Assembly (NCBI GenBank): GCA_026874595.1
Contig: CM049320.1
Coordinates: forward strand, 32,396,214-32,460,213
Direction: 5' to 3'
DNA: 64,000 bases
Origin: Sipunculus nudus
Lineage: Eukaryota > Annelida > Sipuncula > Golfingiida > Sipunculidae
A model generated the notes under the pieces. The model made no database searches. It was given only the letters and a program-made list of their open reading frames with translations, and had not been told where the DNA came from. Within the stretch, counting starts at the first letter, position 1, and every line of letters starts with the position of its first letter. Made by a program: the position numbers and the translations under genes. Of the stretch, positions 1-12,570 are shown in pieces.

Positions 1-1640
1 AATGATAACTTAAATCCAGCTGTCGTTTAATATTTGTCCCATACTTGATGTAACGTTTTACGTTAATTTAAGTTTACATGATTACGATTTTTTCGCTAAA
101 CACTCGCTTAATTTGCATTAAACTTGACCAACCCTACTGGAGGGGTACTGTCAAATAGGAACTCAACGGTAAATTACTCATTGTGCTAAGCGGACAATAT
201 TCTGGGAAATCTATCTTTCTATTCAACACAGGATTCGCATATGTATATTCTATGAATCTAGAAGCCCTTCATCTGTTAATACACAAAGACGGGTTTATAA
301 TATAATATATAATATATAGCAAAATAATTCCTGTACCCTCCAACAGAGTTTTGTATTAATATCTTGGCTTTCAAGAATACTCATTGTAATACAGCGCAGC
401 TCACTTGTATGGTCGATCAAACACTTTAGATAATAACATACAGTTTACTGAATATATTAGAGTCATCAGTATTGTTAAAGAAATTTAAAGAATGGTTAAC
501 GTAATATATATCATTTGAGGTAGTGTTTGTCTTTATTTTAATCTATAATGAAGAGCACAGAATAATAGATGACTGCTTATGGTAGACCTTCTGATGGGCT
601 AGGGCTTCATGAAATTTCACCTCCTTTTGCATTTGAAATTTCATCTTGATTTTTTACTTACTTTCAGACCTGAGAGTGATGCATGAATAAGGAAAAAACA
701 TAGGGCAATACAGATGCATAGTATGGTATTAGTATAGAACGATGAATGTATGAAATATGAACGAAGAAAACGATTTCCCTCCTTGTCACAAAAAAGAAAA
801 CAAGGGCAGCTTTCTAGAATATATTTGAAATAATTTTTCAGAGTTCAAACGTATTTGTGTTTTATTTTTAGTCCAAACAACACTGTTAATACTAAAAAAA
901 TAAATCACCTGTGCTCAGACATAGGCTGCGATTTCTATAATGAGTAAACCGATTCGACAACCCAAGAACAATGTAAAGCCGTTTTCTATTCATTAAGATC
1001 TGGTTAACTGAAATGTCGCTTAAATTAAACGATTTTTTAACTCTCACCGATCTTTTATCTATTAAATTCGCCGTTTTATTGAAACAGTTAAAATCAAAAT
1101 GTTCGGATATTTGAAACTAAAATTTCAGAAAATGAGGTTCAATTCTCGACTTATTGTTATCTCCGCCATTGATTTTATAACAGCATTGGCGACTCACGGG
1201 AACCAATCCGTGATGCATTTAAGGATTTCTTTACTTCCAAATGAGTTGTTTTATTGTAATTTTATTGTCTGTTTTACCCAGCTTAGACCGTACCGGAGAT
1301 AAATATATTTTCTTTTCACTTACTAGTAACAATGATAAAGCTTTAGAGGATATTTTACCTGCAACAATCCTTGAAATACAACGACAATCGTCAAAGGCAA
1401 AGATCTCCTGTTGCGGCCTTCTAAAGCTGGATAATAGAAGCTTTCGGTTAAATGAAATTTAAAAAATGAAAATGGGTTGGTATTTAATGTAATGCATGCT
1501 ACCGCCATGCATGAAACAACCAGTATGTGGTGCAGAGTTTGACAATGAATAATAAAATACAGTATCCTTTTGTTAATGTTACTAAATATATAATTTTGAT
1601 ATTCTACAAAGATCACGTCTAATATCGACCAGAATCTTTT
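1..1640. other. Non-coding, start of unit A
   Basis: AT-rich. Apart from the R repeat near 83-230 and weak collinearity with units B and C, I see no gene. The short open frames here have no recognisable domain and overlap each other on both strands. Confidence 0.5.
83..230 (+). repeat. Dispersed R repeat, copy 1
   Basis: Matches the family consensus: CTTAATTTGCAT, then a TGACCA.CCCTACT segment, a GGTACTTTCAAAT segment, AACTCAACGG, ATTACTCATT and a CGGACAAT block. Other copies are near 5690, 20535, 26300 and 45060. Function unknown; the family may be a SINE, a MITE or part of an LTR. Confidence 0.55.
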
Positions 1641-1649
1641 TTACTTCAA

Positions 1650-2600
1650 ACTTTAGATGAATCTTATAATAATATACCATGCATCAATGAATTCAAACTT
1701 TTTAGTGACCATAAAATTTACAAAAGTGTGGAAACTATCAAATGAAGAATCAAAATACCAAACGATGGCTAAATCCTTTCCTTCAGAGCAAAATAATAAA
1801 ATGTGCATTTCAATCCATCTTTTTAACACAATGTATTTACTTTTATGAGAAAACAAAAGCCCCTTTGTTTTAAGTATTATGTTTTTAAACTATTTCATAA
1901 GAACATAAATATCCCAATCATTGAAATATTTGACTCAATTTGACACACCTTAAAATGTTACGTGTTTCATTTCTTTACGTCGACACACGTGCACATTTAT
2001 TCTAATATGAGAAAAATCAGTCTTTAATCCGGATGCAACTTGACTGTATATGACTTATCAGCTCATTTTCAAAGACAGCTTTGATATTTAATAATAATAT
2101 ACCATGCAATAATGAATTAAAACTTTTTGAGTTACCATGATATTACAAAAGTGTGGAAACAATCAAATGAAGAACAGAAATACCAAACGATGGCTAAATA
2201 CTTTCCTTTAGAGTAAAATAAAAAAATATGCATTTCGATCAATCTTTTTTTAACAAATTATATTTACTTTTCATGAGAAAACAAAATCTATTTTGATTTC
2301 AGTACCATGCTTTTTAAACTATATCATAAGAACATATATTCTGTCAAATATTTCAATAATTTGAATATTTATGTTCTTATGAAATGGTTTAAAAAGCATA
2401 GTTCATTATAGCATAGATTATCTGTCAAATATATTAATAATTGGGATATTTGACACACCTTAAAATGTGAAGTGTTTCAATTCTTTATGTTGACACACAT
2501 GCACATTTATTCTAATATGAGAAAAAAATTAGTCTTGGATGTAACTCGACTGTATATGACTTATCAGCTCTTTTTAAGTCACAAATTTAGCATTTGGTTA
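1650..2600 (+). repeat. Two tandem copies of an approximately 440-bp unit
   Basis: The segment 1665-2085 is repeated at about 2090-2580. Shared landmarks are ATAATATACCATGCA, ACAAAAGTGTGGAAAC, TACCAAACGATGGCTAAAT, GACACACCTTAAAATGT, GCACATTTATTCTAATATGA and GACTGTATATGACTTATCAG. The second copy is longer because it contains an inverted repeat at about 2313-2395. A partial third copy lies near 23235-23350. Confidence 0.75.
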
Positions 2601-2603
2601 AAT

Positions 2604-2681
2604 CGATGGTTACTGACAATGGGAGTCAATTTACCACTAAACTCAGGCGTGAGGTTAGCAGACTGTTATCCATCTTTAATT
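2604..2681 (+). pseudogene. Ty3/gypsy integrase fragment
   Basis: One frame encodes about 23 residues around TDNGSQFTTKLRREVSRLLS, the second-aspartate region of the retroviral-type integrase core. It is the same region seen more completely at 44.15 kb. No other part of a retroelement is readable nearby, so this is a scrap inserted in unit A. Confidence 0.7.
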
Positions 2682-2873
2682 CCAATGTTCATACAGTAAA
2701 ACCCTCTCAGTCAAGAATAACTGATGTGCAATAACTGTATCCTTAAAAATGTATATTCACATAAAATTATGACATTCAATGTCGTGCATATTGCGTTTAC
2801 GTAAAGAACAGGATTAAAGGGAAAAATAAAATGTAATACAACACATACAGAACAGGATGAAGGCAATTTGGGA

Positions 2874-2886
2874 GGGGGGGGGGGGT
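2874..2886 (+). repeat. Poly-G tract
   Basis: An uninterrupted G run inside the duplicated 3' flank. The matching site in unit B at about 7355 is a shorter GGGGGGGAGGGG run. Confidence 0.8.
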
Positions 2887-3393
2887 CCAGGTGATTATTT
2901 GATTATTTTAGAACGACGTTTAATGAGCAGAACTTTCTCTGAGAGTAGGAGTATAAGTTTCACAATGTAATAATTTATAAATTCATCAATAGTCAGTCCG
3001 AAGCTTGAGTAATTTAGTTAATGGATATGGTCATTGCTAGTGCCAAGTAGTCGGACTTGGGTAATACGTTTGAAATCCTGCATATTCAAATACTAGATAA
3101 TATTTAACTACCAAAACATGATTCACAAATTAAACAATTATAAAATATTTTCCTGTCCATGAATTTGTTTGTTTTCTGTTTAGCTAAAATTGAAGTGACT
3201 TTATCGAAAGCATATACATGTACTTTTCGATAAAAGCAATTATAGATAATGTATAAATAATTATAGATAATTTGTCGCATATAAAATGTGTGTTAATCCT
3301 TGCAATATATTCTCCCCTGACGCATATATATATATACAGCACAGAGCAAACCTCCCACCATTTAAATTCCACTATCTCGTTTCTTGGGTCAGG

Positions 3394-4358
3394 TCAGCGG
3401 CTGGTAATTTTGACTGCGACAAGCATGACACATTCCGATACTTCCTTAGCTTGACATGAATGACCGTCATTCATACCGTTTTGTTCCACAGCAGCCATCA
3501 TATCATCAAGTAATTCTTTTTTCATTTACTCAGACGCCAAATGCAGCTAAGGATGAAAACCTGTCAATACAGCTGCAGTGGAGACATTTTTTATTACTGT
3601 TCAATTTATACTTCATCAAATATTATAAATATTAAATCAGACTGCTTCAAAAATATTTTAAGTGTTTTCAGATTTTAAGAGAGGAAATATGGCTCCTAGG
3701 GCTCATTTAGCATGTCGTAAATTATAATGATTTGGAAAAATGCGTATTTAATTAAGACAATATTGTACTTTTATAGAATTCTGTCTGTTTATGCTAATTT
3801 GGCAATAATATACTTCGTTTACATGAAAAAATAGGACAGGTTAGAATACCCCTTGTAAACTTTTGAATGAGTATATTTCACAATGGATGACGTCAAACCC
3901 ATGCCTCTGGACCAGTTCCTTGAAGACATTTTTTGTCTCCCATGGCACTCCTTTCGCCCTAGACGGCTCCAAATAACCATTGTTCTATTGCCTGAAATTT
4001 CAAGCATAAACCAAATGGTTCATATAGTTAGGTTATATTAAACGAATAGTGTATTATTCTGCATGTGAGACGTAAGTTAATATTGCTAATAATTGTTGAG
4101 AGCTGTCATTTCGTTACCTCGAAGCTTATTCACTTCTTCCAACGAGGGCATCCAACAATCGCTTTCGCAATAGCAATTATGAAACGGTAGAGTTGATAAA
4201 ATAAAGGAAACAGTTACATGGCCCTTCCACCTGGCTTTAGGAGGCAGATGATGTTACCAATTATACATTCCATGTCACGTACTCATTCAAGCGCGAAAAA
4301 AAGACGTGGCATAGGGAAAGTAAGATTTGTATGTGAACTTGTCTTGTAGGTTAGGATC
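3394..4358 (-). pseudogene. JHAMT-like methyltransferase, copy A (dead relic, exons 2-4 only)
   Basis: Blocks at 4358-4118, 3991-3850 and 3572-3394 match exons 2, 3 and 4 of copies B and C in order, spacing and strand. Exon 2 is 241 nt against 240. It carries three disabling stops: after the ATSFF segment, after GRAM, and at the tryptophan of the KKW motif. Exon 3 is shortened to 142 nt and its frame is broken. Exon 4 keeps its length of 179 nt but has two in-frame stops, at FHP-stop and SE-stop. The conserved splice contexts (TTTCAG/GATC, GAG/GTAACG) are still visible. Exon 1 is absent: the homologous intron runs to about 5.2 kb, then unrelated LTR-like sequence begins. This is a non-functional duplicate. 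Confidence 0.8.
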
Positions 4359-4370
4359 CTGAAATATATA

Positions 4371-4402
4371 AAGAGAGAGAGAAAAGAAAAGAGAGAGGGG
4401 GG
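4371..4402 (+). repeat. (GA)n microsatellite in intron 1 of copy A
   Basis: Short impure GA run next to exon 2. Unit B has a longer GA run at the same intron position; unit C has an AAT run there. Confidence 0.85.
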
Positions 4403-5229
4403 ATTTTCTTTGGTACGTAACCATCGAATCTCAGAACCTATCTTTTTTTACCCTTATCCTTTCGCCATTTACAGTTTCTAGACACTAACAGCTGTTTTTT
4501 TACAGTAATGACAAAAACTCATACCATATCAGTCATACCTAGAAACTAATTATAATTTATATAATCTCCTTGGTTGAGAAAGGTATTCACAGATGCCACA
4601 GTATCCTCAGATAAGCCATATCCATTTTTTTTCTGAAACATTGACATGTTACAAGATCATGATCACAAGGGCAAGTTCAACAATTTTTTTTACACTCCAA
4701 TAACTTATTTGAAACAATATTTGTATCCTAATTGATTAAAATTATGTTTCACCTAAAGTTTGGTGTTCATAAAAATTGTGTAATTCCACTAATTTTATAT
4801 TGAAGACTTATTTCAAGGTCACTAGTTTCCAAAACTGTTCATAATTTTGGGCGAAACAATTAGTGTGTCTAACTTAAGGGATACACATCGCACTACTTTA
4901 ACAGTTACATGGTTCATCAAAAATTGTATATTCCAGCAGATTTGGCCTTGAATACAACGGTCAAAATCTTTAGTTTTCAACCATATACGAGATCTTGGTA
5001 GTAATAATGTGTGTGTGATTTTTTAGAACAACATCGGTAATTCACCATTATCCAAGATTTCTGCAGATTTGACCCAGAATATCAAAGTCAAAGTCAACAC
5101 TGTACAAAGTCATTTGTCAGACTGAGCCTTTGATCTTCAAGGTCAACTTTCTATCTGACATCTTTCAATTTGGTTTTCAAAAAAATAAATCCAAGCACTT
5201 GAGAATTATTTTCTTTGAGCCCAGTGCCA

Positions 5230-5685
5230 CTAATTTTGATCAAATGCTGTAAGTCAGGGGGCAGGGGTGGAGTGCCACAATTCTCAGTTATATCCGGTGC
5301 TTCGAGTCAGGGTTCAGTGCCTCCAGTCAGGAACCAGTATTGCCAGTTCAGGACGTCTATAGACTCCTTAATTGGACTCTGTATATAACTGGAGTTGTTA
5401 TTTTATGTTTGTTCATCCAGTTTATTTAATGTGCACTGAGGAGTAACAGGCTGTGATCCCTGTCTGGTAGTTGGTTTTGAATTCCGTAATAATCCGTCAA
5501 TATATTCTTTATTGCCTTGTGTTTTGTTGTATACCTGAGTGCTTATATGATGAGTGCGCCTTAAAAGACCACACCATCTCTACCTTACCACGTTAAGGCA
5601 AAGACAACCAGAACAGTCACTTATTAAGGGCAGAGTTTTTCCTAGGGCACCGCTGTGGGGCAACGATTACCGGGTGAAAAGTAAT
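5230..5685. mobile_element. Possible gypsy LTR or leader fragment between units A and B
   Basis: Contains an imperfect short repeat of the type GTGCC.CCAGTCAGG (5270-5345), also found at about 29975-30050 in the leader of the gypsy remnant. It replaces the part of unit A that should carry exon 1. No coding domain is readable. Assignment to gypsy is inference from the shared repeat and from the gypsy remnant at the equivalent edge of unit C. Confidence 0.35.
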
Positions 5686-5689
5686 GTTT

Positions 5690-5860
5690 TGTTATTCACT
5701 AGCTTAATTTGCATAGAGCGTGACCAGCCCCAGTAGATAGGTACTTTTAAATAGGAAATGAACGGCACGTAACACTCATTCTGTTTGGCGGGCAGTCACT
5801 AACAATCCATTCAATATAGGATATTCAGTGTTCTGCATGTGCATTTTCTAAGAATCATCA
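5690..5860 (+). repeat. Dispersed R repeat, copy 2
   Basis: Close relative of copy at 45060: both start TTATTCACTAGCTTAATTTG and share GCGTGACCAG, GGTACTTTTAAAT and CACGTAACACT. It marks the left end of unit B. Confidence 0.65.
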
Positions 5861-7640
5861 TCCCCTCCACCTTTTCATATAAAACATATGTTTATGGTCA
5901 ACGAAATCATTTCTGTGACCTGCAACACATTTTTGAAACTGTATTAATCTGGGCTTCCTAAAATATTCAGTGTAACATAAGACATTTTTTTAACATGGTA
6001 TAAAATTATTTCTAAAATTGATTCCTTGCCACTTACCCCGAGAACCTGCCAGAGTGCCCACTAACAAATAAAAAAATCTTGGTTATTCTACATCACACAG
6101 GCAAAACGATCGGTGACGTTATTATGCATTTGTACTGTCTGCGATGCTTTGGCAAGTGATTTACTTTTTCTTACACAAACCCACCTATCACAATAAATAG
6201 CATTACCTGTGCTTCTATACCTGCAATAACCAGTAATGAAAAAGTTCCAAGGGTATAACCTCTTCAAGAAACACTTCCAGCAAATAATGGTATATCAGAT
6301 TAGACTTGTAGACTGGCCATAGACGAGTTGTTTGGAAATGTCGAGTGGCTACACTGTCAAATATCAAAGCAGTACTTTTATATTTTGTTATTTTTATACC
6401 AGACGGTACGTATTCTGAATGAAATCATCAATTATTGAAAGGTATTTCTTTTAATGCAATTGTAAACGGGGTGGCTGTGTTTGTTAGCTTTGTGCCTGTA
6501 TGTTTCGTTCCATAATTCTGTAAGAATTACCATGTTTCTTTCCTAGTCAGTTATAAGGGTATTTGCAACAGATACAACACTTGTAAGCAGTAGATTATTA
6601 CAAAATTAGTATCGATAACAGGAACATGAACTTATGCTAAGTGTGATGTTAAACAAATATAATTCGAGTAAATGGGTCACGACTATACACTTTTGGGGAT
6701 AATTATAAATACCAATGCTATGACGCCCTTGCTCAAATAAACTTTGCAGTGAGTGGATATCGGCTACGGGAGTGCGACTTTGGGAATAAAGTCAAGGTCA
6801 AAGATAAATATCCAGTACAAATTTGTGATCTTGGACTATTGCTGTGCTCATATTCCTTTTTTTCTTTAATTTGCCATAATGGAGATCTTACAGACAGAAA
6901 ATGGCATAGGAAAGAAAAGGGTAAAATATTTGGAATCATTTGCACCATGGTGACCTAAGTAGGTCTACCTACAAAAAAATAACCCCTTCCAACTATACAA
7001 TTGAAAATCTCATCAAATCAAGGAACAGAACCAGTTTTTTATCCTGTATATTACCATCTGTATCGATACAACCCTGCTACAATGAACATTCCGGCGGATT
7101 TATATTAATGTTTATACAGGATAACCCTTTCAGTCAAATATATTTGATCTGCAACACAGCTCAATTGGACAAAGCAGTTTTTAAAATCTTGTAAAATACA
7201 ATACCAATATCATAAAAATTGCATATTCACTTGTAATTATGGCATACATGTTAGTGCACAGTGCGTTCACGATAAGTACATGATTAACGGGAAAATAAAA
7301 TGTAAAATTAACGGGAAATAAAATGTAACATAAGACATACAAAATAGCATTAAGGGGGGGAGGGGTCCTGGTGATTATTTGATCATTTGAGAACGAAACT
7401 TAATGAGTAGAAATTTCTCTTATTGTGTTTCACAATATTGAGTTTGGACATACCAAAACATGATTAACAACTAAAATCGGTTACATTATATTTTCCTGCA
7501 CTTTTGGATAATAGCATTTATAGATCAATGTAATATTTTTCGCAAATACAATGTGTTAATCCTGGCAAAATAATCTCTCTTGGTGCATATAAAGAGCACA
7601 GAACAAAACTTCCACCATTTGCATTCAGGTATCTCGTTTC
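5860..7640. other. 3' flank of methyltransferase copy B
   Basis: Collinear with 45230-47480 in unit C. The short open frames (for example 6749-6958) are matched by an equally unremarkable segment in unit C and have no recognisable domain. I see no independent gene. Confidence 0.5.
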
Positions 7641-7649
7641 TGGATCAGG

Positions 7650-8674
7650 TCAGTGACTGGTTGTTTTAACGGCGACAAGTATGTCACATCTGAGGACTTC
7701 CTTAGCTTTACATGGTAAACCGTCAGTCATACTTTCTTGTTCCACATCGTACATCATATCATCAAGTAAATCTTCTCTCATTTCCTCAGGTACCAGATCG
7801 AGTGCAGGATGGAAACCTTTCACTACAGCTGCAGTGGAAAAATTTTTCATGAACATTCAATTTATACATTATCAAATATTATCAATGTCAGACTGCTTCA
7901 TAAATATTGGAAAAGCGGTCAGAAGTTGAGACAAGAAATATAGCTGCTTGGGCACGTTTAACATGTTGTGATTATACTAAATAGAAAAAAATGCGTATTT
8001 ATTTAAAACAATATTCTATTTTATGAAAACCAATCTGTTTATGTAAATTTAACACAATTTTACATGAAAAAAAAAATAAAACAGTCTAGCATACCTCTGG
8101 TCATTGGGAACTCATGAAAGACCACTTTGTAATGCATGACGTCAAATCCATGCCTTAAGACTATTTCCTTGAATACATTATGTTCTGTCAGCCAGGGGAC
8201 CCCTTTTGCCTTTGACGGCTCAATACTCGCTAAAACCCATGGCGGTAATACATGTTCTAATTTCTGAAATTTCAAGCATAATCTATACAGAATATGGTTC
8301 ATTTATTTACACTGGATGAGAGTGATAATCAAACGAATATCTTATTATTCCGCCTGTGAGACGTAAGTTTTATTAGATGTCGCTAATAATACTTGAGGAC
8401 TGTAATAACGTTACCTCGAAGCTTATCCATTTCTTCCAAAGAGGGCAACCAATAATCGTTTTCATTATAGCTGGATAGTAACGGTAGGGCTGATGATATA
8501 AAGGGAACAGTAACATCGCCCTTCCACCTGGTTTAAGGAGCCAGTTGATGTTATCAAGAGCACATTCCATGTCACGAACCCATTGAAGCGCGTAAAATGA
8601 TGTGGCATAGGAAAAGTAAGATTTGTACGTGGAGCTGTCTTGAAGGTTACGATCCTGAAATAATATAGAAATAT

Positions 8675-8718
<44 letters not shown>

Positions 8719-10160
8719 GAAAAGAGAGAGAGAAAGAGAAATGTCTTTGTACGTACCAATAATAATAACAATAATAACAATATACAGGAAGGGAAAGAGA
8801 GAGAGCGCATGAGAGAGGGATGTGGTAGGAACGCACCCATCGAATCTCAGAGCCAATGCTTTTCTTGCGATGCTGCAAGATAAGTCCTCTTTCCTTTTCA
8901 TTATTCCACCTACGGAACATCATATACATTTTCTAGACACTAACATCTGCTTGTTTCACAGTATTGTCAAATACTCAAACCAGAGCATGGATTTGATTGA
9001 CAACATAAATTAACTCTTGGGTTAAGAGTATTTTTAAAAATAGAATTTGTGGCATCGGAGACGCCACAGTGTCCTCGGCCAAGACATATCTCCTTGTTCT
9101 GAAGCATATATTGACATTTTACCAGGTCAGGATCACAAGAGTCAAGTTCAACAGCTTTTTTTAACTTGTCCTAACTAATTTTTAAATTGTATTATTAGGC
9201 TTAAATGACCTTGAGACCCTCTTCATAATGATGGTAGAAAAATTGGTGGGTTTAATTTGATTCGCACTCCTTCAACAGAAATTTTGGTTACCCAAAAATT
9301 GTACATTTTCTCACATTAGGCCTTGAATACCAAGTTCAAGTTCAGAAGTTTTCAAGCATATTCGAGATCTAAGTGGAAATAATTTGCGTGTGTATTTTTT
9401 TAGAAGAACATGCAGTACATCGAAATAATGAGCTTCACCATTATCCTTGATATCATCAGATTTTACCTTGAAGATCAAAGTCATTTGTCAGATTCATTTT
9501 TCACTAAATAGGGGATATTCAAGGTCAAGACCACTCTCATAACGTCATGGCCCGAATCTAAACAGACTTTCCTTTTTCTGGCACATATCTGTAAATTTGT
9601 AGAATAAAGTTGCACAAGCAAACTCATGCGCAAGATAAACCTATCAAGAGTCATCATTCAACCGGGTTCTCGAACCTATTCATTCAGAGTTGCTCGTGAA
9701 AATTACGATTTGTGGGTGTCAAGGTCACTATCATATTGAAGGCCATGACCCCATTTCAAATAATCCTCTCATCCACATCTAAGCGCATGTCAAGTTTGTT
9801 ATAGATCCGTGAGATCTTTTTTGTTATCTCGTTCGCAAAAAAACTGTGCTTAAACCATAGTACCTCAGGCTTCCTGTCTGGAATAGAACTAATCACCAAC
9901 CTGGATATCCATTCGTTCAGCCAAAATACGATCGGTCTCGTCCTTCTGCTTGACGTATTTGATCATTGGTTCGCTCACATCCACTGCCGTGAGATGGCAG
10001 TTAAACTTCTGCTGCAGGTAAAAGCTTGTCTCTCCTGTCCCACAGCCGATATCAATCACGTGATCATCCGGGCTTATATTTGTGACATATCTGTCAATGG
10101 TGGATCTTCCGTGTTCCTTCTGAAACGTGTTTCCGGCAGGTAAGCTAGAGGACGCTGCAT
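7650..10160 (-). pseudogene. JHAMT-like methyltransferase, copy B (start-proximal frameshift)
   Basis: Same architecture as copy C: exon blocks 10160-9901, 8654-8415, 8263-8095 and 7828-7650, with the same splice dinucleotides and phases. Exons 2, 3 and 4 are 240, 169 and 179 nt, identical in length to copy C and fully open. Exon 1 is 260 nt instead of 264: four nucleotides are missing about 12 nt after the ATG. From that ATG the reading hits a stop after 28 codons. The frame carrying motif I (VIDIGCGTG) and TAVDVSEPM is open but has no upstream ATG before an in-frame TAG. Copy B keeps the canonical LKPGG turn that copy C has lost, but has LQWVRD where family members usually have LHW. By eye the protein is about 80 percent identical to copy C in exon 2 and about 71 percent in exon 3. 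It may be a young pseudogene, a gene using an unseen upstream exon, or an assembly error. Confidence 0.7.
8678..8740 (+). repeat. (AG)n microsatellite in intron 1 of copy B
   Basis: Sixty bases of nearly pure AG just upstream of exon 2 on the gene strand, where it reads as a long CT polypyrimidine tract. It creates false serine/leucine-rich open frames. Confidence 0.9.
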
Positions 10161-10889
10161 GGCTCTGGAGCTACATGGACACAACAGGGTTTAGACACAA
10201 TACACCAATGCTGGAATTTCTTGTCTTTTATGTATATTATAATCATAGTCAGGTAGACATTATTCATATTTATTATATATGGTCACAGTTTTATCGCATA
10301 AAATGGTTAATGATTGCCCATAAATCATAAGTCAAGGTAATGCCACCTTGTCACCTATGATCAATTTAAACATTGGTTAATAAAACGAGTGATTTTTAAG
10401 AGAAGTTTTTTTTTTATTATTTCAAGAGTTTATTGAACATGGAGGGCCATTGAACAAAATTTCCCACTTTCAAAAAGAACACAAGACTGACAATTGTTTT
10501 GCAAAAAGAGACGCAACTTGAAGAATATATGTTTTCTTTCTTTTTAAGAAGTGGCAAAATTAATGTGATATAATATTTTTTATTTTACTTAAGTGCTATG
10601 ATATTTGTATAACTTTATGGAATAAATCTTCTTAAAACATGTGTATTCAAACTGTGCTCATTCAGTAAAAAATACAGAATAAAGAACATTCATTACCATG
10701 CATTATTGAGATAACTCCTCTATCCTTAACCTAAAATTGACCTCCGGTTGAGCATGGCTGACTTGTGCCTCGCACATTGGTAAGCCCGCACAAAAATATC
10801 CGTGAACATCAATGAGCAAAACCGATACTCCTGGAGGTGTCATAACCAGCTTGGAGAAATACTTATAGAAAGCTAAAACTAGCAAAAAT

Positions 10890-11557
10890 ATGCCAAGTTT
10901 ACCTGACAGGGGCTCACAGAGTGAATCAACACAGAGTGAATCATTACATACACAGGCAAGTGACACATTGACTTATATGGTTGATACAAAAGCTGTGTTT
11001 AAAGCTGGAAGGTATTTTTAAGGCAGCCTTACAAGATTTCAAGGACACACTACTAAATTTAGAGAATATTTAAAAAGATGTGGAAAGGATAGATAACAAG
11101 AACACAGACCTAGAAGAAAAAGTGAACGGTGTGTTACAGATTTGGAATTCACAAATCAAACATTGAGACACTGAATATAAGAACAGACACTGTTGAGACT
11201 GAAAACAAACTCCTTGAGGGAGAAATAACTCAACTTAAAGCAGAAGAACATGTAACAGAGCAAGAACTTTCAAAGGCCAAAACAAAACTCATGGATATGG
11301 AGCGTTACAGCCGAGAATATAATCTCAGATTACTTTTTGTTCCAGAACAAAGGGGAGAGAGTTGTAAACAAGTGGAAGCGAAGGCTATATGTGACCACAC
11401 ACTGGCCGGTGACGCAGACATGAACAATGTACTTTACTCAATAGAAAATGCCCACCGAACAGGTAACAGAAAGAAAGACTGCAGTCAACAGGTCTTTGAC
11501 AAACAAGTAACTGAGATCATGAATCTTAAACTGAGATTCATTTCTGCCAGCATTTAA
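10890..11557 (+). pseudogene. LINE ORF1 remnant (coiled coil, RNA-binding)
   Basis: A serine/glutamine-rich start (ATG at 10890) is followed after interruptions by an open stretch at 11129-11557. That stretch has heptad-rich sequence around ENKLLEGEITQLKAEE and then MERYSREYNLRLLFVPE, which resembles the start of the RRM domain of L1-type ORF1 proteins. It would coat the LINE RNA. The frame is broken upstream of 11129 by stops. Confidence 0.65.
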
Positions 11558-12570
11558 TTTTAGAACTAAAATGATAAGCGGGACTTTGTTATATGTGGTT
11601 GAAGGTGACCATGCATGTCAGCTCACATACAAAGCGCATGCTTGTCAGTCGAGCTTCACCACTCATAGTACACTTGTGTATATATTTTGTGATGTGGGGC
11701 TGTATTTATGTATTTTTTCCAGATCATCTTTTCAACAATTAATTTATTGTGACATTGTTTTTGTTACACAGATTTGATGAAACTAACCCTGACCACTTTT
11801 ACTGTTTTTTTGTTACTGGTAAGGGGATAATAGGTGAGCTGTATCCATCTTTCAAACCGAGTCTTCAATGTTTTTTTTTTTTTTTAATTATTAATTTATT
11901 AATTTTTGGTCCTTTTGTTCAGTTGAACATATTTAATATCTAATTTCAAATCACACAGCCTTTTTGATATTAGTCAGAGAATGATGGTTAGATGGTATCG
12001 ACTTTTTTACCATCTCTTAAATTAACAGGTCCCATACTTTTGTTTTTGATATTCACACAAAATGTTAAGTCACCCTTACTTCCATTAATTGGTGATTAGG
12101 ACATTTGTTCAGATTGAGATATTTGGATTGTTTATTCCAGCTGCTTAAGTTACATTAATTGTAGGTGCAGGATTTTACAAGAACTAAATTTATGAATTTT
12201 TCAGAGTTGAGACAAGTGCATGAGCTTTACCTTTTGTAATATATCAGCCACACCATACACTGACTTTGAGAGGTAGAACCTACTGTGCACTGAAAGTAGG
12301 AAGCGTTTCCAGATATGTTTTTTTTTTCATCTCTTAAGTGTAGTGTCCTTTTACGTACCCTTATTGTTTTGTATTCATGTAATACTTTGCTGGTATGTTC
12401 CATATTTCATATGAATGTATTTTATGTCATGTTGACATATTGTTTCTGTAACATAATGAGAAGATTGTGTTCAATCGTTCTTTCAGTTTAATGTAGGGGT
12501 CATGAATTATGTTTCAGGCTTCAAATTAGATGGCCATTTGAAGTTAATAAATTCCAAGTAAGCAGTATTT

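Larger units (their letters stand above)
80..5230. repeat. Segmental duplication unit A
   Basis: This is the most diverged of three copies of a block holding the methyltransferase gene and its flanks. It begins with the dispersed R repeat near 83 and ends inside intron 1 near 5.2 kb. Matching landmarks in units B and C include the AGGATTAA(A/C)GGGAA segment (2811, about 7280, 46927), the GTGATTATTTGA segment (2890, 7370, 46997), and the exon blocks. Unit A also contains extra material between 1.65 and 2.7 kb, namely a tandem duplication and a gypsy scrap. Boundaries are approximate. Confidence 0.6.
5690..10525. repeat. Segmental duplication unit B
   Basis: Lies head to tail with unit A and is collinear with unit C through the R repeat, the 3' flank, all four exons, the introns and about 360 bp upstream of exon 1. 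Homology to unit C fades near 10525, after a shared segment reading GACAATTGTTTTGCAA. Just beyond, the LINE begins. Introns contain the same degenerate runs of AAGGTCAAG-type sequence in both units. Confidence 0.65.

Noticed and set aside
7681-7929. Plus-strand 82-codon frame
   Set aside because: Antisense shadow of methyltransferase exon 4 of copy B.
8373-8929. Three overlapping 84-155 codon frames on the minus strand, rich in Ser/Leu
   Set aside because: The low-complexity part is translation of the CT strand of the (AG)n microsatellite. Only the segment 8415-8654 is real coding-type sequence (exon 2 of copy B).
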